Below, piece after piece: positions 18,038 through 25,002 of a stretch of DNA of 64,000 nucleotides. The notes beneath the pieces were generated by a model that saw only the letters and a program-made list of their open reading frames with translations, did no database searches and was not told where the DNA came from. Made by a program: the position numbers and the translations under genes. Positions within the stretch are counted from its first letter, which is position 1, and every line of letters starts with the position of its first letter. The stretch is from Mucilaginibacter flavus (GTDB lineage: Bacteria > Bacteroidota > Bacteroidia > Sphingobacteriales > Sphingobacteriaceae), in NCBI RefSeq assembly GCF_030409315.1, contig NZ_JAUFPS010000015.1, positions 1 through 64,000 on the forward strand, given 5' to 3'.

Positions 18038-18395
18038 TGTCTGAATCAGAATTTTCAGGATTGAAGGATTAACAGAATAAAAAAACTCCTTTACCTAAAA
18101 AGCTTTTTATCCTTTGTTCAAAAGTCCTTTGTCCCGAAGTCTTTACTCCTTACTCCCAAAATGGGCGTTGCCTACGGCCGGGCTCTTTGCTCATACTCCA
18201 CAGGCCTTAACCACATTGGCCGGTATCCGCGCCGATCCCTAACGCAATTGTCTGAACCCCAGTATTTAGAATTAAAGAATTAGCAGAATTTCTAAAATCC
18301 TTTGTCCAAAAGTCTTTGCTCCTTCATCTAAAAGTCCTTTATCTAAAAGTCCTTTGTCTAAAAGTCTCAAAGTCCAATAGTCCAAAAATCCTTGC
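18038..18395. repeat. Composite intergenic repeat region after nuoD
   Basis: No gene is visible in 18036-18462. Two copies of a GTCTGAA...GGATT-type unit (about 18038-18077 and 18249-18290) flank an element starting GGGCGTTGCC at 18163 and ending CCCTAACGCAA near 18247. That element resembles an extragenic repeat I know from many Bacteroidota genomes; a shorter inverted relative is at 47241-47297. The rest is made of degenerate AAAAGTCCTTTGTC units (18095-18150 and 18296-18390). Confidence 0.7.
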
Positions 18396-18400
18396 TCAAA

Positions 18401-18430
18401 AAAAAGAGACGCCTTCCGGCGTCTCTTTTT
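18401..18430. terminator. Bidirectional terminator between nuoD and the protease gene
   Basis: Stem AAAAAGAGACGCC / GGCGTCTCTTTTT (18401-18413 with 18418-18430), TTCC loop. A-rich and T-rich flanks allow use from both convergent genes. Confidence 0.9.
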
Positions 18431-18462
18431 AATTATTAATTTTTATTGGTATTTGGGCATTA

Positions 18463-19557
18463 TTAATAAGCTTTAACCATAAACACATAGTTTTTAAGCT
18501 TTTTAAGCTGTTGTGGTCGGCTTAAGCCTATCAGTGTGTTTTTAGTACTAATGGTTAAAGATTTGTTTAACGAATCGGCAGGGATATTTTGTATCGCTTT
18601 TAACAAGTAGGTTGATTTTTTGGCGAAGGCAGCACCTGCAATATCAGGTTGTTTACCACTGATAATACCTATTAGGTTGCCTTTGTCATCCAACAGCGGG
18701 CCGCCGCTATTACCCGGGTTAACCGGTATAGAAACCTGGTATTCTGTAGTATCGCCAGAATGCCCGTTAATAGCACTTACCGAGCCAAGATTATAAACTT
18801 CCTCGCCCCCAGGATAACCAAAGGTGTAAGCATTTTCGCCAAGATCGCTTATTGATTTTTTGAAGTTATAAGGAACGTTACCTAAGTCCTTGAACGCTGG
18901 ATCGTTAATTTGCAATATCGCTAAATCGTATACAGGTTCGGTATAAATAACCTTCGCGTGGAAAGACTCCCCTGCAGCGTTTTGTACGTAGATCGAATCG
19001 GCGCCATCAATAACATGATAATCTGTAGCTATATAACCATTTGATGATAATGCAAATCCTGTGCCTCTGTATTTACCGGGGCTTGAAATTCTTGGCTTTA
19101 GCGGAGTTCGATTATTATTAATAGTCCTCTCTATTTTTTTTGTTTTATCCTCAACGCGCTTTATCTGGTCCTTCAACAATACAAAGTTAGAATCCTGATT
19201 ATTTAACTTGCCGGTAAAGAACAATGTACTCAAAATAGCAAATATAGCTATCGAAGCAGCTACCGATATTTTGGAGTGGTGATGCCTCCACATGCTTACT
19301 ACCCAATTCGGTTTTATCAGCAGTTCTTCTTTCAAAGCATCAACATCAATTTCGCTGTGGATAGCGTCAAGGCGTTTTTCAAGTTCAATACGTTCGCCAT
19401 ATTGCTTTATTAAACCAATAAACAATTTGTGCTCAATTACTTTACTATCAACATTGGCATCTTTTTTACGCAACAATTCAAACTGGTTACGTTCTTCGGC
19501 AGTCATTTCGCCATTTAAGTAACGTTCAATTGTTTCTAAAAGTTGATTCTCGCTCAT
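18463..19557 (-). CDS. Membrane protein: putative anti-sigma segment fused to a periplasmic trypsin-like protease
   Basis: A 364-residue protein with three parts. Residues 1-90 are cytoplasmic, begin with LLETIERYLNGEMTAEERNQFE (a form common at the N-terminus of Bacteroidota anti-sigma factors), and contain charged helices. Residues about 97-115 are a single membrane helix, and 125-148 may be a coiled coil. Residues 160-320 are an HtrA-like trypsin fold with a complete triad: His181 (TDYHVI), Asp211 (VYDLAILQ), Ser284 (PGNSGGPLLD). No PDZ domain follows. It lies 14 bases downstream of the sigma factor gene, so the pair is probably one operon. The anti-sigma role is inferred from context. Confidence 0.75.
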   Translation of the reverse strand: MSENQLLETIERYLNGEMTAEERNQFELLRKKDANVDSKVIEHKLFIGLIKQYGERIELEKRLDAIHSEIDVDALKEELLIKPNWVVSMWRHHHSKISVAASIAIFAILSTLFFTGKLNNQDSNFVLLKDQIKRVEDKTKKIERTINNNRTPLKPRISSPGKYRGTGFALSSNGYIATDYHVIDGADSIYVQNAAGESFHAKVIYTEPVYDLAILQINDPAFKDLGNVPYNFKKSISDLGENAYTFGYPGGEEVYNLGSVSAINGHSGDTTEYQVSIPVNPGNSGGPLLDDKGNLIGIISGKQPDIAGAAFAKKSTYLLKAIQNIPADSLNKSLTISTKNTLIGLSRPQQLKKLKNYVFMVKAY

Positions 19558-19571
19558 TTATGTACCCTCCT

Positions 19572-20141
19572 TTACTTCTGCTGAAAAAATAATTTCTTCA
19601 GCCTTTGCAGGCATTTATACTTTTGTGTTTTGGCATTATCTGCATTGGTATAGCCAAAACGTTCACAAATCTCCTGCATAGATCTGTTGTTTATATAAAA
19701 ATCCTCCATAATGGTTTTACAGGGCTCACCTAAAAGCTGAAGCGCTGCTTCCATCTTATTAAACTGAATATCCCGGTCATTATGTTTTTCAACCTCATCA
19801 TCAACAGGCAGGTACTCCTCAAAATCCCTTATATCCCCTCCGTACCTGTTCATATGGCTCAGCTTTTTAAGCCAAAGCCTGCGGCAAACCGAGTAGATAT
19901 ATGTTTTAAGCTTACTGCTTAATTCAAACTCGCCCGATTTTACCTTGTTATAAAGAACAATAATTGCTTCCTGATATATATCCTTGGCATCATCCTCACT
20001 TCCGTTATTGTTGATAATTAGCTGCAATATCATCGGAAAATAGGTAGTATATAACCTTTTTAATACAATTTCCGAATTGTTAAGTATCCCCAGAACTATT
20101 TCACTATCTGTTGGCGCCGAAGCTTTTATATCTTTATTCAC
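19572..20141 (-). CDS. ECF-type RNA polymerase sigma factor
   Basis: A 189-residue sigma-70 family protein. Region 2 is at residues about 25-95 (DAKDIYQEAIIVLYNKV and the aromatic-basic TYIYSVCRRLWLKKL), and region 4 at about 128-186 (helix-turn-helix MQEICERFGYTNADNAKTQKYKCLQRLKK). The only start that keeps the N-terminus is GTG 20141, three bases past one promoter-like box (20144-20172); a second box at 20283-20312 gives a normal leader. It probably drives its own operon and the two divergent small lipoprotein genes, which carry the same box. Confidence 0.9.
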   Translation of the reverse strand: MNKDIKASAPTDSEIVLGILNNSEIVLKRLYTTYFPMILQLIINNNGSEDDAKDIYQEAIIVLYNKVKSGEFELSSKLKTYIYSVCRRLWLKKLSHMNRYGGDIRDFEEYLPVDDEVEKHNDRDIQFNKMEAALQLLGEPCKTIMEDFYINNRSMQEICERFGYTNADNAKTQKYKCLQRLKKLFFQQK

Positions 20142-20143
20142 TC

Positions 20144-20172
20144 TTAATACTGTTTATACAAAATTGTAACCC
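20144..20172 (-). promoter_or_regulatory. Sigma-regulon box C, upstream of the ECF sigma gene
   Basis: Minus strand GGGTTAC (20172-20166), 15 bases, GTATTAA (20150-20144), preceded by a T tract. Spacing and layout equal boxes A and B. It ends three bases before the GTG start, so it can only serve a leaderless transcript or act otherwise. Confidence 0.7.
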
Positions 20173-20191
20173 ATCGTTTAAAAAAAAAGTA

Positions 20192-20219
20192 GAATCAAGA
20201 GTTAAGAGTCAAGAATCAA
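20192..20219. repeat. GARTCAA heptamer array
   Basis: Four 7-base units of consensus GAATCAA/GAGTCAA between boxes C and D, upstream of the sigma gene. Unlike the other arrays it does not touch a stop codon. Confidence 0.7.
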
Positions 20220-20282
20220 AGAGAATCGCTATTTTATTTTGCCTCTCTTGTACCTATTCGTCCATTTATCTACGCCCCTAAA

Positions 20283-20312
20283 TTAATACCACAAACGCAA
20301 ATAAGGTAACCC
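20283..20312 (-). promoter_or_regulatory. Sigma-regulon box D, likely main promoter of the ECF sigma operon
   Basis: Minus strand GGGTTAC (20312-20306), 16 bases, GTATTAA (20289-20283). One base longer in the spacer than the other three boxes. Transcription would start near 20276, about 135 bases before the GTG at 20141. Confidence 0.6.
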
Positions 20313-20427
20313 GGAGTTAATAATAATTACACCTGCAAATCTGCGATAAAAAAACGGCAGGCAAAACATTCCCAAGAGCTATAAAATCTACCAATTCTAT
20401 AGAATTTAATTTTTTTTTCAATTTAAT

Positions 20428-20456
20428 GGGTTACCTTTTTTAGAATAGGGTATTAA
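20428..20456 (+). promoter_or_regulatory. Sigma-regulon box A, upstream of the first small lipoprotein gene
   Basis: GGGTTAC (20428-20434), 15 bases, GTATTAA (20450-20456), preceded by a run of T. The ATG is 45 bases downstream. The form resembles ECF promoters such as the GGAAC/GTC type of sigma-E. Confidence 0.75.
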
Positions 20457-20501
20457 TTACCGAAAACGATCAAAAAACATTAACATTTAAAACTCACGAA
20501 A

Positions 20502-20723
20502 ATGAAAAATTTATTTAAAACCGGTTTAGTTGCTTTAGTTATTGCTGTTTCTTTCTCTGCTTGTGGTGGTGCTGCTAAATCTGGCGCTGCTGATTCAGCT
20601 AAAAAAGATTCAGCTAAAGTTGATTCAGTGAAAAAAGATTCAACAGTAGCTACTGATTCAACTGCTAAAGCTGGTGCAGCTAAAGTTGACTCTGTAAAAA
20701 AAGACACAGCAGCTAAAAAGTAA
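20502..20723 (+). CDS. Small lipoprotein with Asp-Ser-Ala-Lys repeats
   Basis: A 73-residue predicted lipoprotein: signal peptide MKNLFKTGLVALVIAVSFSA, lipidated Cys21, then a tail made almost only of Ala, Lys, Asp, Ser, Val and Thr in repeats of the kind ADSAKKDSAKVDSVKKD. The tail is highly charged, predicted to be disordered or weakly helical, and might line the periplasm or contact peptidoglycan, somewhat like Lpp (inference). A paralogue follows at 20906. Both have sigma-regulon boxes shared with the divergent ECF sigma gene, and each has its own terminator. The function is unknown; no named family is recognised. Confidence 0.85.
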   Translation: MKNLFKTGLVALVIAVSFSACGGAAKSGAADSAKKDSAKVDSVKKDSTVATDSTAKAGAAKVDSVKKDTAAKK

Positions 20724-20741
20724 TTGCTGAAACATATTTAT

Positions 20742-20778
20742 AAAAAGGGAGCACAGGTATAAACCTTAATCCCTTTTT
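20742..20778 (+). terminator. Terminator of the first small lipoprotein gene
   Basis: AAAAAGGGA pairs with TCCCTTTTT around an 18-base loop, followed by a T-rich stretch. Confidence 0.7.
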
Positions 20779-20839
20779 ATTGATTTTTTAGTTTTTTTAC
20801 AACGTAAAAGGTAATTCTTAATTTTTTTTTGAAAATTAT

Positions 20840-20868
20840 GGGTTACCTTTTTGCATTTGCGGTATTAA
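20840..20868 (+). promoter_or_regulatory. Sigma-regulon box B, upstream of the second small lipoprotein gene
   Basis: GGGTTAC (20840-20846), 15 bases, GTATTAA (20862-20868), again preceded by a T tract. The ATG is 37 bases downstream. Confidence 0.75.
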
Positions 20869-20905
20869 CAGAAAAACTATTAAATCATTTATTAAAAAAT
20901 TAAAC

Positions 20906-21121
20906 ATGAAAAATTCATTCAAATTAGGCTTAGTTGCCTTAGCTATCGCTACTTCATTTGCAGCTTGTAAAGGTGCTTCATCTTCTTCTGCTGCAGATTC
21001 AGCTAAAAAAGATTCAGCTAAAATGGACTCAGCTAAAATGGATACTGCTGCTAAAATGGGCGCAATGAAAGATACTGCTAAAGTTGATTCAGCTAAAAAA
21101 GACACAGCTAAAAAAATGTAA
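20906..21121 (+). CDS. Small lipoprotein, paralogue of the 20502 gene
   Basis: A 71-residue lipoprotein with signal MKNSFKLGLVALAIATSFAA, Cys21, and a tail of repeats like DSAKKDSAKMDSAKMDTAAK. It matches its neighbour in the signal peptide, lipid anchor and repeat type, but has Met and extra Ser in the tail, which fits a tandem duplication followed by repeat drift. It has its own copy of the shared box and ends at a perfect terminator. The reverse strand shows long Ser/Ala/Glu-rich open frames, which are shadows of the repeat. Role unknown; see the 20502 entry. Confidence 0.85.
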   Translation: MKNSFKLGLVALAIATSFAACKGASSSSAADSAKKDSAKMDSAKMDTAAKMGAMKDTAKVDSAKKDTAKKM

Positions 21122-21142
21122 TCTTACTTTTTTTAGATTGCT

Positions 21143-21175
21143 AAAAACGCTTCCGGTTTCGGAAGCGTTTTTTTG
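21143..21175 (+). terminator. Terminator of the second small lipoprotein gene
   Basis: 12-bp perfect stem AAAAACGCTTCC / GGAAGCGTTTTT with a 6-base loop and a T tail. Confidence 0.9.
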
Positions 21176-21236
21176 TGCTATCAATTTCCCAAAACAATTT
21201 AAAGCGCCATTGTTTAATTGGGTAAATTATCTATCT

Positions 21237-21674
21237 ATGAAATATTCCGACTGGAAAAATTTATCTGCCCAAGAGCGTAAAAATATTGGCTGGCACCGGC
21301 ATCCTCATATTAAAACCGCCACTCTTTATAGCATTGCTTTTTTTGTTACCGCCATCATTATAATTTTCGGCATTAGCAAAAACAGCGTAGTGCATATAAA
21401 CCGCAAGCCTACTTCAAAAGAAGCCTTCGAAAGTGCAAAAATATTTGTGCGCGAACGTTTAAAGCAACCAGGCACAGCAAGTTTTCCGGATAACAACTTC
21501 AGTCCGGTTATTGATACCACTACAAACAGCTATCAAATTAAATCTACCGTAAAGTCTATTGACGCAAACGGCCAAACAACAAAATCAAACTGGACCATCA
21601 AAATGACATACAAAGGCGGCGACTGGTCTGAACGAAACAGCTGGCAAGTTCAGGAAATTAGTCTCGGGCAGTAA
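21237..21674 (+). CDS. Single-pass membrane protein of unknown function
   Basis: A 145-residue protein. Residues 1-25 are cytoplasmic and polar, 26-47 form one membrane helix (TLYSIAFFVTAIIIIFGI), and 60-145 are a periplasmic domain. The segment AKIFVRERLKQPGTASFPDNN followed by strands with YQIKSTVKSIDANG and W residues matches a widespread uncharacterised pattern (helix, Leu-Lys-x-Pro, Ala-x-Phe-Pro, then a beta sheet) found in many small bacterial and phage proteins. The frame extends upstream into the lipoprotein terminator, so ATG 21237 is preferred. No partner is visible. Function unknown. Confidence 0.7.
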   Translation: MKYSDWKNLSAQERKNIGWHRHPHIKTATLYSIAFFVTAIIIIFGISKNSVVHINRKPTSKEAFESAKIFVRERLKQPGTASFPDNNFSPVIDTTTNSYQIKSTVKSIDANGQTTKSNWTIKMTYKGGDWSERNSWQVQEISLGQ

Positions 21675-21750
21675 AGGATGAATTGTGAGCGGTCAGTAGT
21701 GCGTGGTGATTACTTGTAAAGTTGTTTTTTAAGGAGGGCCTGGCTTAAAA

Positions 21751-21784
21751 AAAAGGTCTGGCGTTCTCTGCGCCAGACCTTTTT
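21751..21784. terminator. Bidirectional terminator
   Basis: 13-bp stem AAAAGGTCTGGCG / CGCCAGACCTTTT (21751-21763 with 21771-21783), 7-base loop, T or A runs on both sides. Serves the convergent genes ending at 21674 and 21826. Confidence 0.9.
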
Positions 21785-21793
21785 GTTTTTTGT

Positions 21794-21821
21794 ATTGATA
21801 CTTACTACTTGATACTAAAAT
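21794..21821. repeat. CTTGATA-like heptamer array next to a stop codon
   Basis: Four 7-base units with consensus CTTGATA, between the TGA stop of the minus-strand gene at 21826 and its terminator. Same consensus as 6504-6538. Confidence 0.7.
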
Positions 21822-21825
21822 CAAA

Positions 21826-22281
21826 TCAATGAACGCTATCGCGTAAAGCTTTGATCTCATCGTGAGCATCAAGAATTTCGTCTTGCTGCCTGGTAATCAG
21901 GTCACGCAAAAAAGCGGGAACATACTCTTCGTTTAACGCTGCGCGATAGGCCTTCACTATAGCATCTTCTCCAAACTCACATTCTTCGAGGATGTTGTGC
22001 GTATCGTGACCCGTAAAGGCCGCCTTAACGTCGAGCCAGGCCCTGTGAATCTTTCCGCTGGTGGTGGTGCTTGTGTCAATATCTTTACCTAACACTTCCA
22101 CCTCTTTTCCGAGTTCGTTTTTATAACGGTTACTGGCATCAATGTTTGCTAAAAAGAGAGATTTCAAATCGGGCTCTCCGTCTTTCAAATCTTTTAAGGC
22201 ACGGTTATATCCTTCAATTCTGTCGTTGTTGATCTGAATCAGATCATTCAGTACTTCTGTTGTTGCTTGCGTATTTTCCAT
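21826..22281 (-). CDS. PA2169-family four-helix-bundle protein (DUF2383)
   Basis: A 151-residue soluble protein fitting the PA2169/DUF2383 family: the N-terminal LNDLIQINNDRIEGYNRALKDL helix, a second helix with FLANIDASNRYKNEL, a loop with GKIHRAWLDVKAAFTGHD, and the late ECEFGEDAIVKAYRAAL and LITRQQDEILDAHDEIKALRD helices. Members have a ferritin-like bundle and are often expressed with stress or envelope genes; the biochemical role is not established. It is followed by a heptamer array and a terminator. A 53-residue membrane lipoprotein gene lies 90 bases upstream on the same strand. Confidence 0.85.
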   Translation of the reverse strand: MENTQATTEVLNDLIQINNDRIEGYNRALKDLKDGEPDLKSLFLANIDASNRYKNELGKEVEVLGKDIDTSTTTSGKIHRAWLDVKAAFTGHDTHNILEECEFGEDAIVKAYRAALNEEYVPAFLRDLITRQQDEILDAHDEIKALRDSVH

Positions 22282-22370
22282 GGTAAATTATGTTTTTGTT
22301 ATTAATACAACTCAAGAAGCAAAGGATTGTTTAATTAAAAATACAATAATTATCCCCATAGTAAATATAT

Positions 22371-22532
22371 CTATTTTCTAAAAAGAGAAATAAGCCAAAC
22401 AATAACAAGGATTACAACAATAACGGCTATAATTCCAACAACAGCCCCAGCTTTAAATATTCCTGAAATTACAGAGCAACTGCTTAGCGTTAACATGATC
22501 ATTCCGATCAACAATAAATTTAGGTTTTTCAT
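22371..22532 (-). CDS. 53-residue membrane lipoprotein
   Basis: A small gene: ATG at 22532 to TAG at 22371. The product begins with a lipoprotein signal ending TLSSC (Cys18), then SVISGIFKAG and a strongly hydrophobic helix (VVGIIAVIVVILVIVWLI) with a basic end. Very similar small proteins (lipobox, Gly-rich link, one helix, short tail) are common in Sphingobacteriales and are sometimes labelled phosphatidate cytidylyltransferase in databases, which such a short protein cannot be. It may be co-regulated with the DUF2383 gene downstream. Function unknown. Confidence 0.75.
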   Translation of the reverse strand: MKNLNLLLIGMIMLTLSSCSVISGIFKAGAVVGIIAVIVVILVIVWLISLFRK

Positions 22533-22996
22533 AGTGGTTTTTTTTAGATAGAATTAGCAACAGCGTTCAATTTTTTTCTGTGCTGTTAAACTTAATACAA
22601 TAACCAGACCTACTTTAAAAATGGCCATTTTATAGCGCTAACTCAACCTTTAAGTGTATCATGTTTGTTATCAACTCAAAAAAATGTACAGAAAGTTATA
22701 CATTGCATTAAACTAAATAAACTTTCTGAAGTCATAGCTCAAATGATAGCAGAGGGCATTTTAGAGAGATTTAATTAATCAATCATTTAATAACTATTTT
22801 TTTGATTAACTAAAAAACAATTGCATCGCCCATGCGTTTTAAAATTTATTACAAACTTCAAAAGCCTGCAACAACAGTACTTTACTATCCCCTGTATATA
22901 CATTAACATACTAATAGTGCATGTTTTTGTTAAATATTAAAAAGTACTGTTCAGTTTTAGTAATTTTGAAAATTCTATTTATAACTATACATTATT
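22533..22996. other. AT-rich intergenic region, no gene seen
   Basis: About 460 bases between divergent genes. The only clear signal is TAATTTTG at 22961-22968, a full TAnnTTTG match that would give a start site near 22975 for the plus-strand gene at 22997. No TTG is found at the proper spacing. No RNA gene or repeat is evident. Confidence 0.5.
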
Positions 22997-23218
22997 ATGA
23001 CTATCGAAATACAACCAAACATTGAATGCGAGAATTGCATCAAATGTGGAACCAGACCTCAGGTTGAGCAAGTAAAAAAACACTGGATTGTTGCCTGCCC
23101 GAATAAGAAATGCAATAATTTTGTAAAGGACGAAATGGTTAATATAGCAGGCTGGAACAGGCTAAACAAAAACAACGCGCAATTAAACCCAAATCAATCG
23201 TTAAAGAGAACCGCATAA
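22997..23218 (+). CDS. Small zinc-ribbon protein, Lar-like
   Basis: A 73-residue protein with two cysteine pairs: CENCIKCG near residues 11-18 and CPNKKC near 34-39. With the strand VKKHWIVACPN and the closing AGWNRLNK, this matches the layout of Lar-family (restriction alleviation) and related phage zinc ribbons (Cys-x2-Cys-Gly, W-V-x-Cys-Pro, W-N-R). Lar proteins modulate type I restriction, but no restriction genes are present here and the ribbon is generic, so only the fold is claimed. It is monocistronic, with a -7 box at 22961. Confidence 0.6.
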   Translation: MTIEIQPNIECENCIKCGTRPQVEQVKKHWIVACPNKKCNNFVKDEMVNIAGWNRLNKNNAQLNPNQSLKRTA

Positions 23219-23283
23219 TTAAAGATAAATCAACTTTTATGTTTAAATAATACTTGATAGAAGCGCTTTTTCATGTAGATGAC

Positions 23284-23291
23284 TAATTTTG
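23284..23291 (+). promoter_or_regulatory. -7 promoter box of the double ABC ATPase gene
   Basis: TAATTTTG fits TAnnTTTG exactly. It lies after the first in-frame ATG (23279), which argues for the second ATG at 23309 as the start. Confidence 0.5.
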
Positions 23292-23308
23292 CCACTACAG
23301 AACAAGCT

Positions 23309-24811
23309 ATGACTACAAACTATTTTTCTATAAACAATGCCACTGTTAGATTTTTGAACAATACGCTGTTCAAAAATCTAACTTTCAAAATAAACCAAAA
23401 TGAACATTGGGCACTCATCGGTCCAAGTGGTTCTGGCAAAAGCGCCTTGCTGCAAACAATAGCAGGGAGATTTAATATTACCGGGGGCGAGATCAATTAT
23501 CATTTTGATGAGCAGCTTTTAAGTACCCTGCCCCATACTAATGGTGTAAGCGCCAAAACAAAGCTAATTGCACTTGTTGAGCCGCGCCATCATTTCAAAA
23601 ATTTATCAAACACAAGTGATTTTTATTATCAACAACGATACAACTCCTCTGACTCTGAAGATGCGTTAACAGTTGACAATTACCTGGCATCTGTAAATAC
23701 AGGGCAGATAACAGCCGCCAGGTGGACAACAGAAAACGTACTCACCTTACTCAACCTGCACCAGCTACGAGATAAACAGTTAATCAAATTATCAAACGGC
23801 GAAACCAAACGCCTTATGCTGGCCGCGGCACTACTCAAAAATCCGGTATTATTATTATTGGACAATCCGCTAACGGGACTGGACATAAAAACAAGACAGG
23901 AGTTTAATGGGATCATTAACCAGATCATAGCATCGGGCATAAGCTTAATCATAGCCACCTCGGCACATGAAATTCCGGATGCAATTACGCACGTGGCAGT
24001 TTTAAAGGAAGGCACTATTGTGCATGAAACACCCCGCGCCAAATTTAACGCTGAATTATTTAGCGCCGGTACCGAAGATTATTTAGATGCTGCCGAACTT
24101 AGCGCCCTGCTTAACATTAATACAAATACCACCAACTACCACCATATTGTAAAAATGGATAAAGTACATATCCAATATGGCAGCAAAGTGGTTTTGGATG
24201 ATTTAAACTGGGAAGTTAATCCGGGCGAGCGTTGGGCTTTGCTTGGGCCGAACGGCGCGGGCAAATCAACCTTGCTTAGCTTAATTAATGGTGATAACCC
24301 TCAGGCTTATGCCAATAATATTATTTTGTTTGATAAAAAGCGCGGCACCGGCGAAAGCATTTGGGATATTAAAAAGAAAATAGGATTTGTATCGCCAGAA
24401 CTGCATCAATATTTCCCAACGGACAACAGCTGCTTACAGGTAATAGAATCTGGCTATTATGATACCTTAGGTTTGTTTAGGCCCAGCAGCAAAGAGCGCG
24501 CTTCCATAGCCCTGCGTTGGATGAAAACTCTTGAGATTGACCAATATGCGCGAATCCTACTTAAAAATGTACCGGCCAGCACTCAACGTTTATGCCTGTT
24601 AGCCCGCGCCCTGATTAAAAACCCTGCGCTTCTTATTTTTGATGAGCCATGCCAGGGAATGGACGACCACCAGCAGCTACATTTTAAAAACCTGGTTGAT
24701 ACCCTTTGCCGCATCAGCAATGTAACCCTTATTTATGTAACACACTATCAGCATGAAATACCTAACAGCGTTGATAAAGTGCTTCAGTTACAGAACGGTA
24801 GAGTAGTTTAA
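23309..24811 (+). CDS. Tandem ABC ATPase, ModF-like
   Basis: A 500-residue soluble protein with two ABC nucleotide-binding domains and no membrane part, closely patterned on E. coli ModF (second half GESIWDIKKKIGFVSPELH). NBD1: Walker A GPSGSGKS (residues 38-45), signature LSNGE near 161, Walker B LLLLDNP near 185 with Asn where the catalytic Glu is expected. NBD2: Walker A GPNGAGKS, a degenerate signature (VPASTQ instead of LSGGQ), and an intact Walker B LLIFDEP. One composite ATP site would be complete and the other inactive. ModF's role is unclear, though it sits with molybdate genes in E. coli; none are seen here. Confidence 0.85.
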   Translation: MTTNYFSINNATVRFLNNTLFKNLTFKINQNEHWALIGPSGSGKSALLQTIAGRFNITGGEINYHFDEQLLSTLPHTNGVSAKTKLIALVEPRHHFKNLSNTSDFYYQQRYNSSDSEDALTVDNYLASVNTGQITAARWTTENVLTLLNLHQLRDKQLIKLSNGETKRLMLAAALLKNPVLLLLDNPLTGLDIKTRQEFNGIINQIIASGISLIIATSAHEIPDAITHVAVLKEGTIVHETPRAKFNAELFSAGTEDYLDAAELSALLNINTNTTNYHHIVKMDKVHIQYGSKVVLDDLNWEVNPGERWALLGPNGAGKSTLLSLINGDNPQAYANNIILFDKKRGTGESIWDIKKKIGFVSPELHQYFPTDNSCLQVIESGYYDTLGLFRPSSKERASIALRWMKTLEIDQYARILLKNVPASTQRLCLLARALIKNPALLIFDEPCQGMDDHQQLHFKNLVDTLCRISNVTLIYVTHYQHEIPNSVDKVLQLQNGRVV

Positions 24812-25002
24812 CTAAACCCAAACCGCTACATAATTATTATATATATTTATAATATTTAATAACTACAAAATAAACAATCTATTCACTTTGTTCATTATCC
24901 GAAAAAGGCCGTCATAATTATAAAACACTCGTACTAAGAGGTAAATTCATGTATTATTCCAACAACCAATAGGAATAAAATACTACTTAATTTACTTGCG
25001 TT

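Noticed and set aside
20480..21105. Minus-strand Ser/Ala/Glu-rich open frames opposite the small lipoproteins
   Set aside because: Shadows of the repetitive lipoprotein codons; the plus strand has signal peptides, boxes and terminators.
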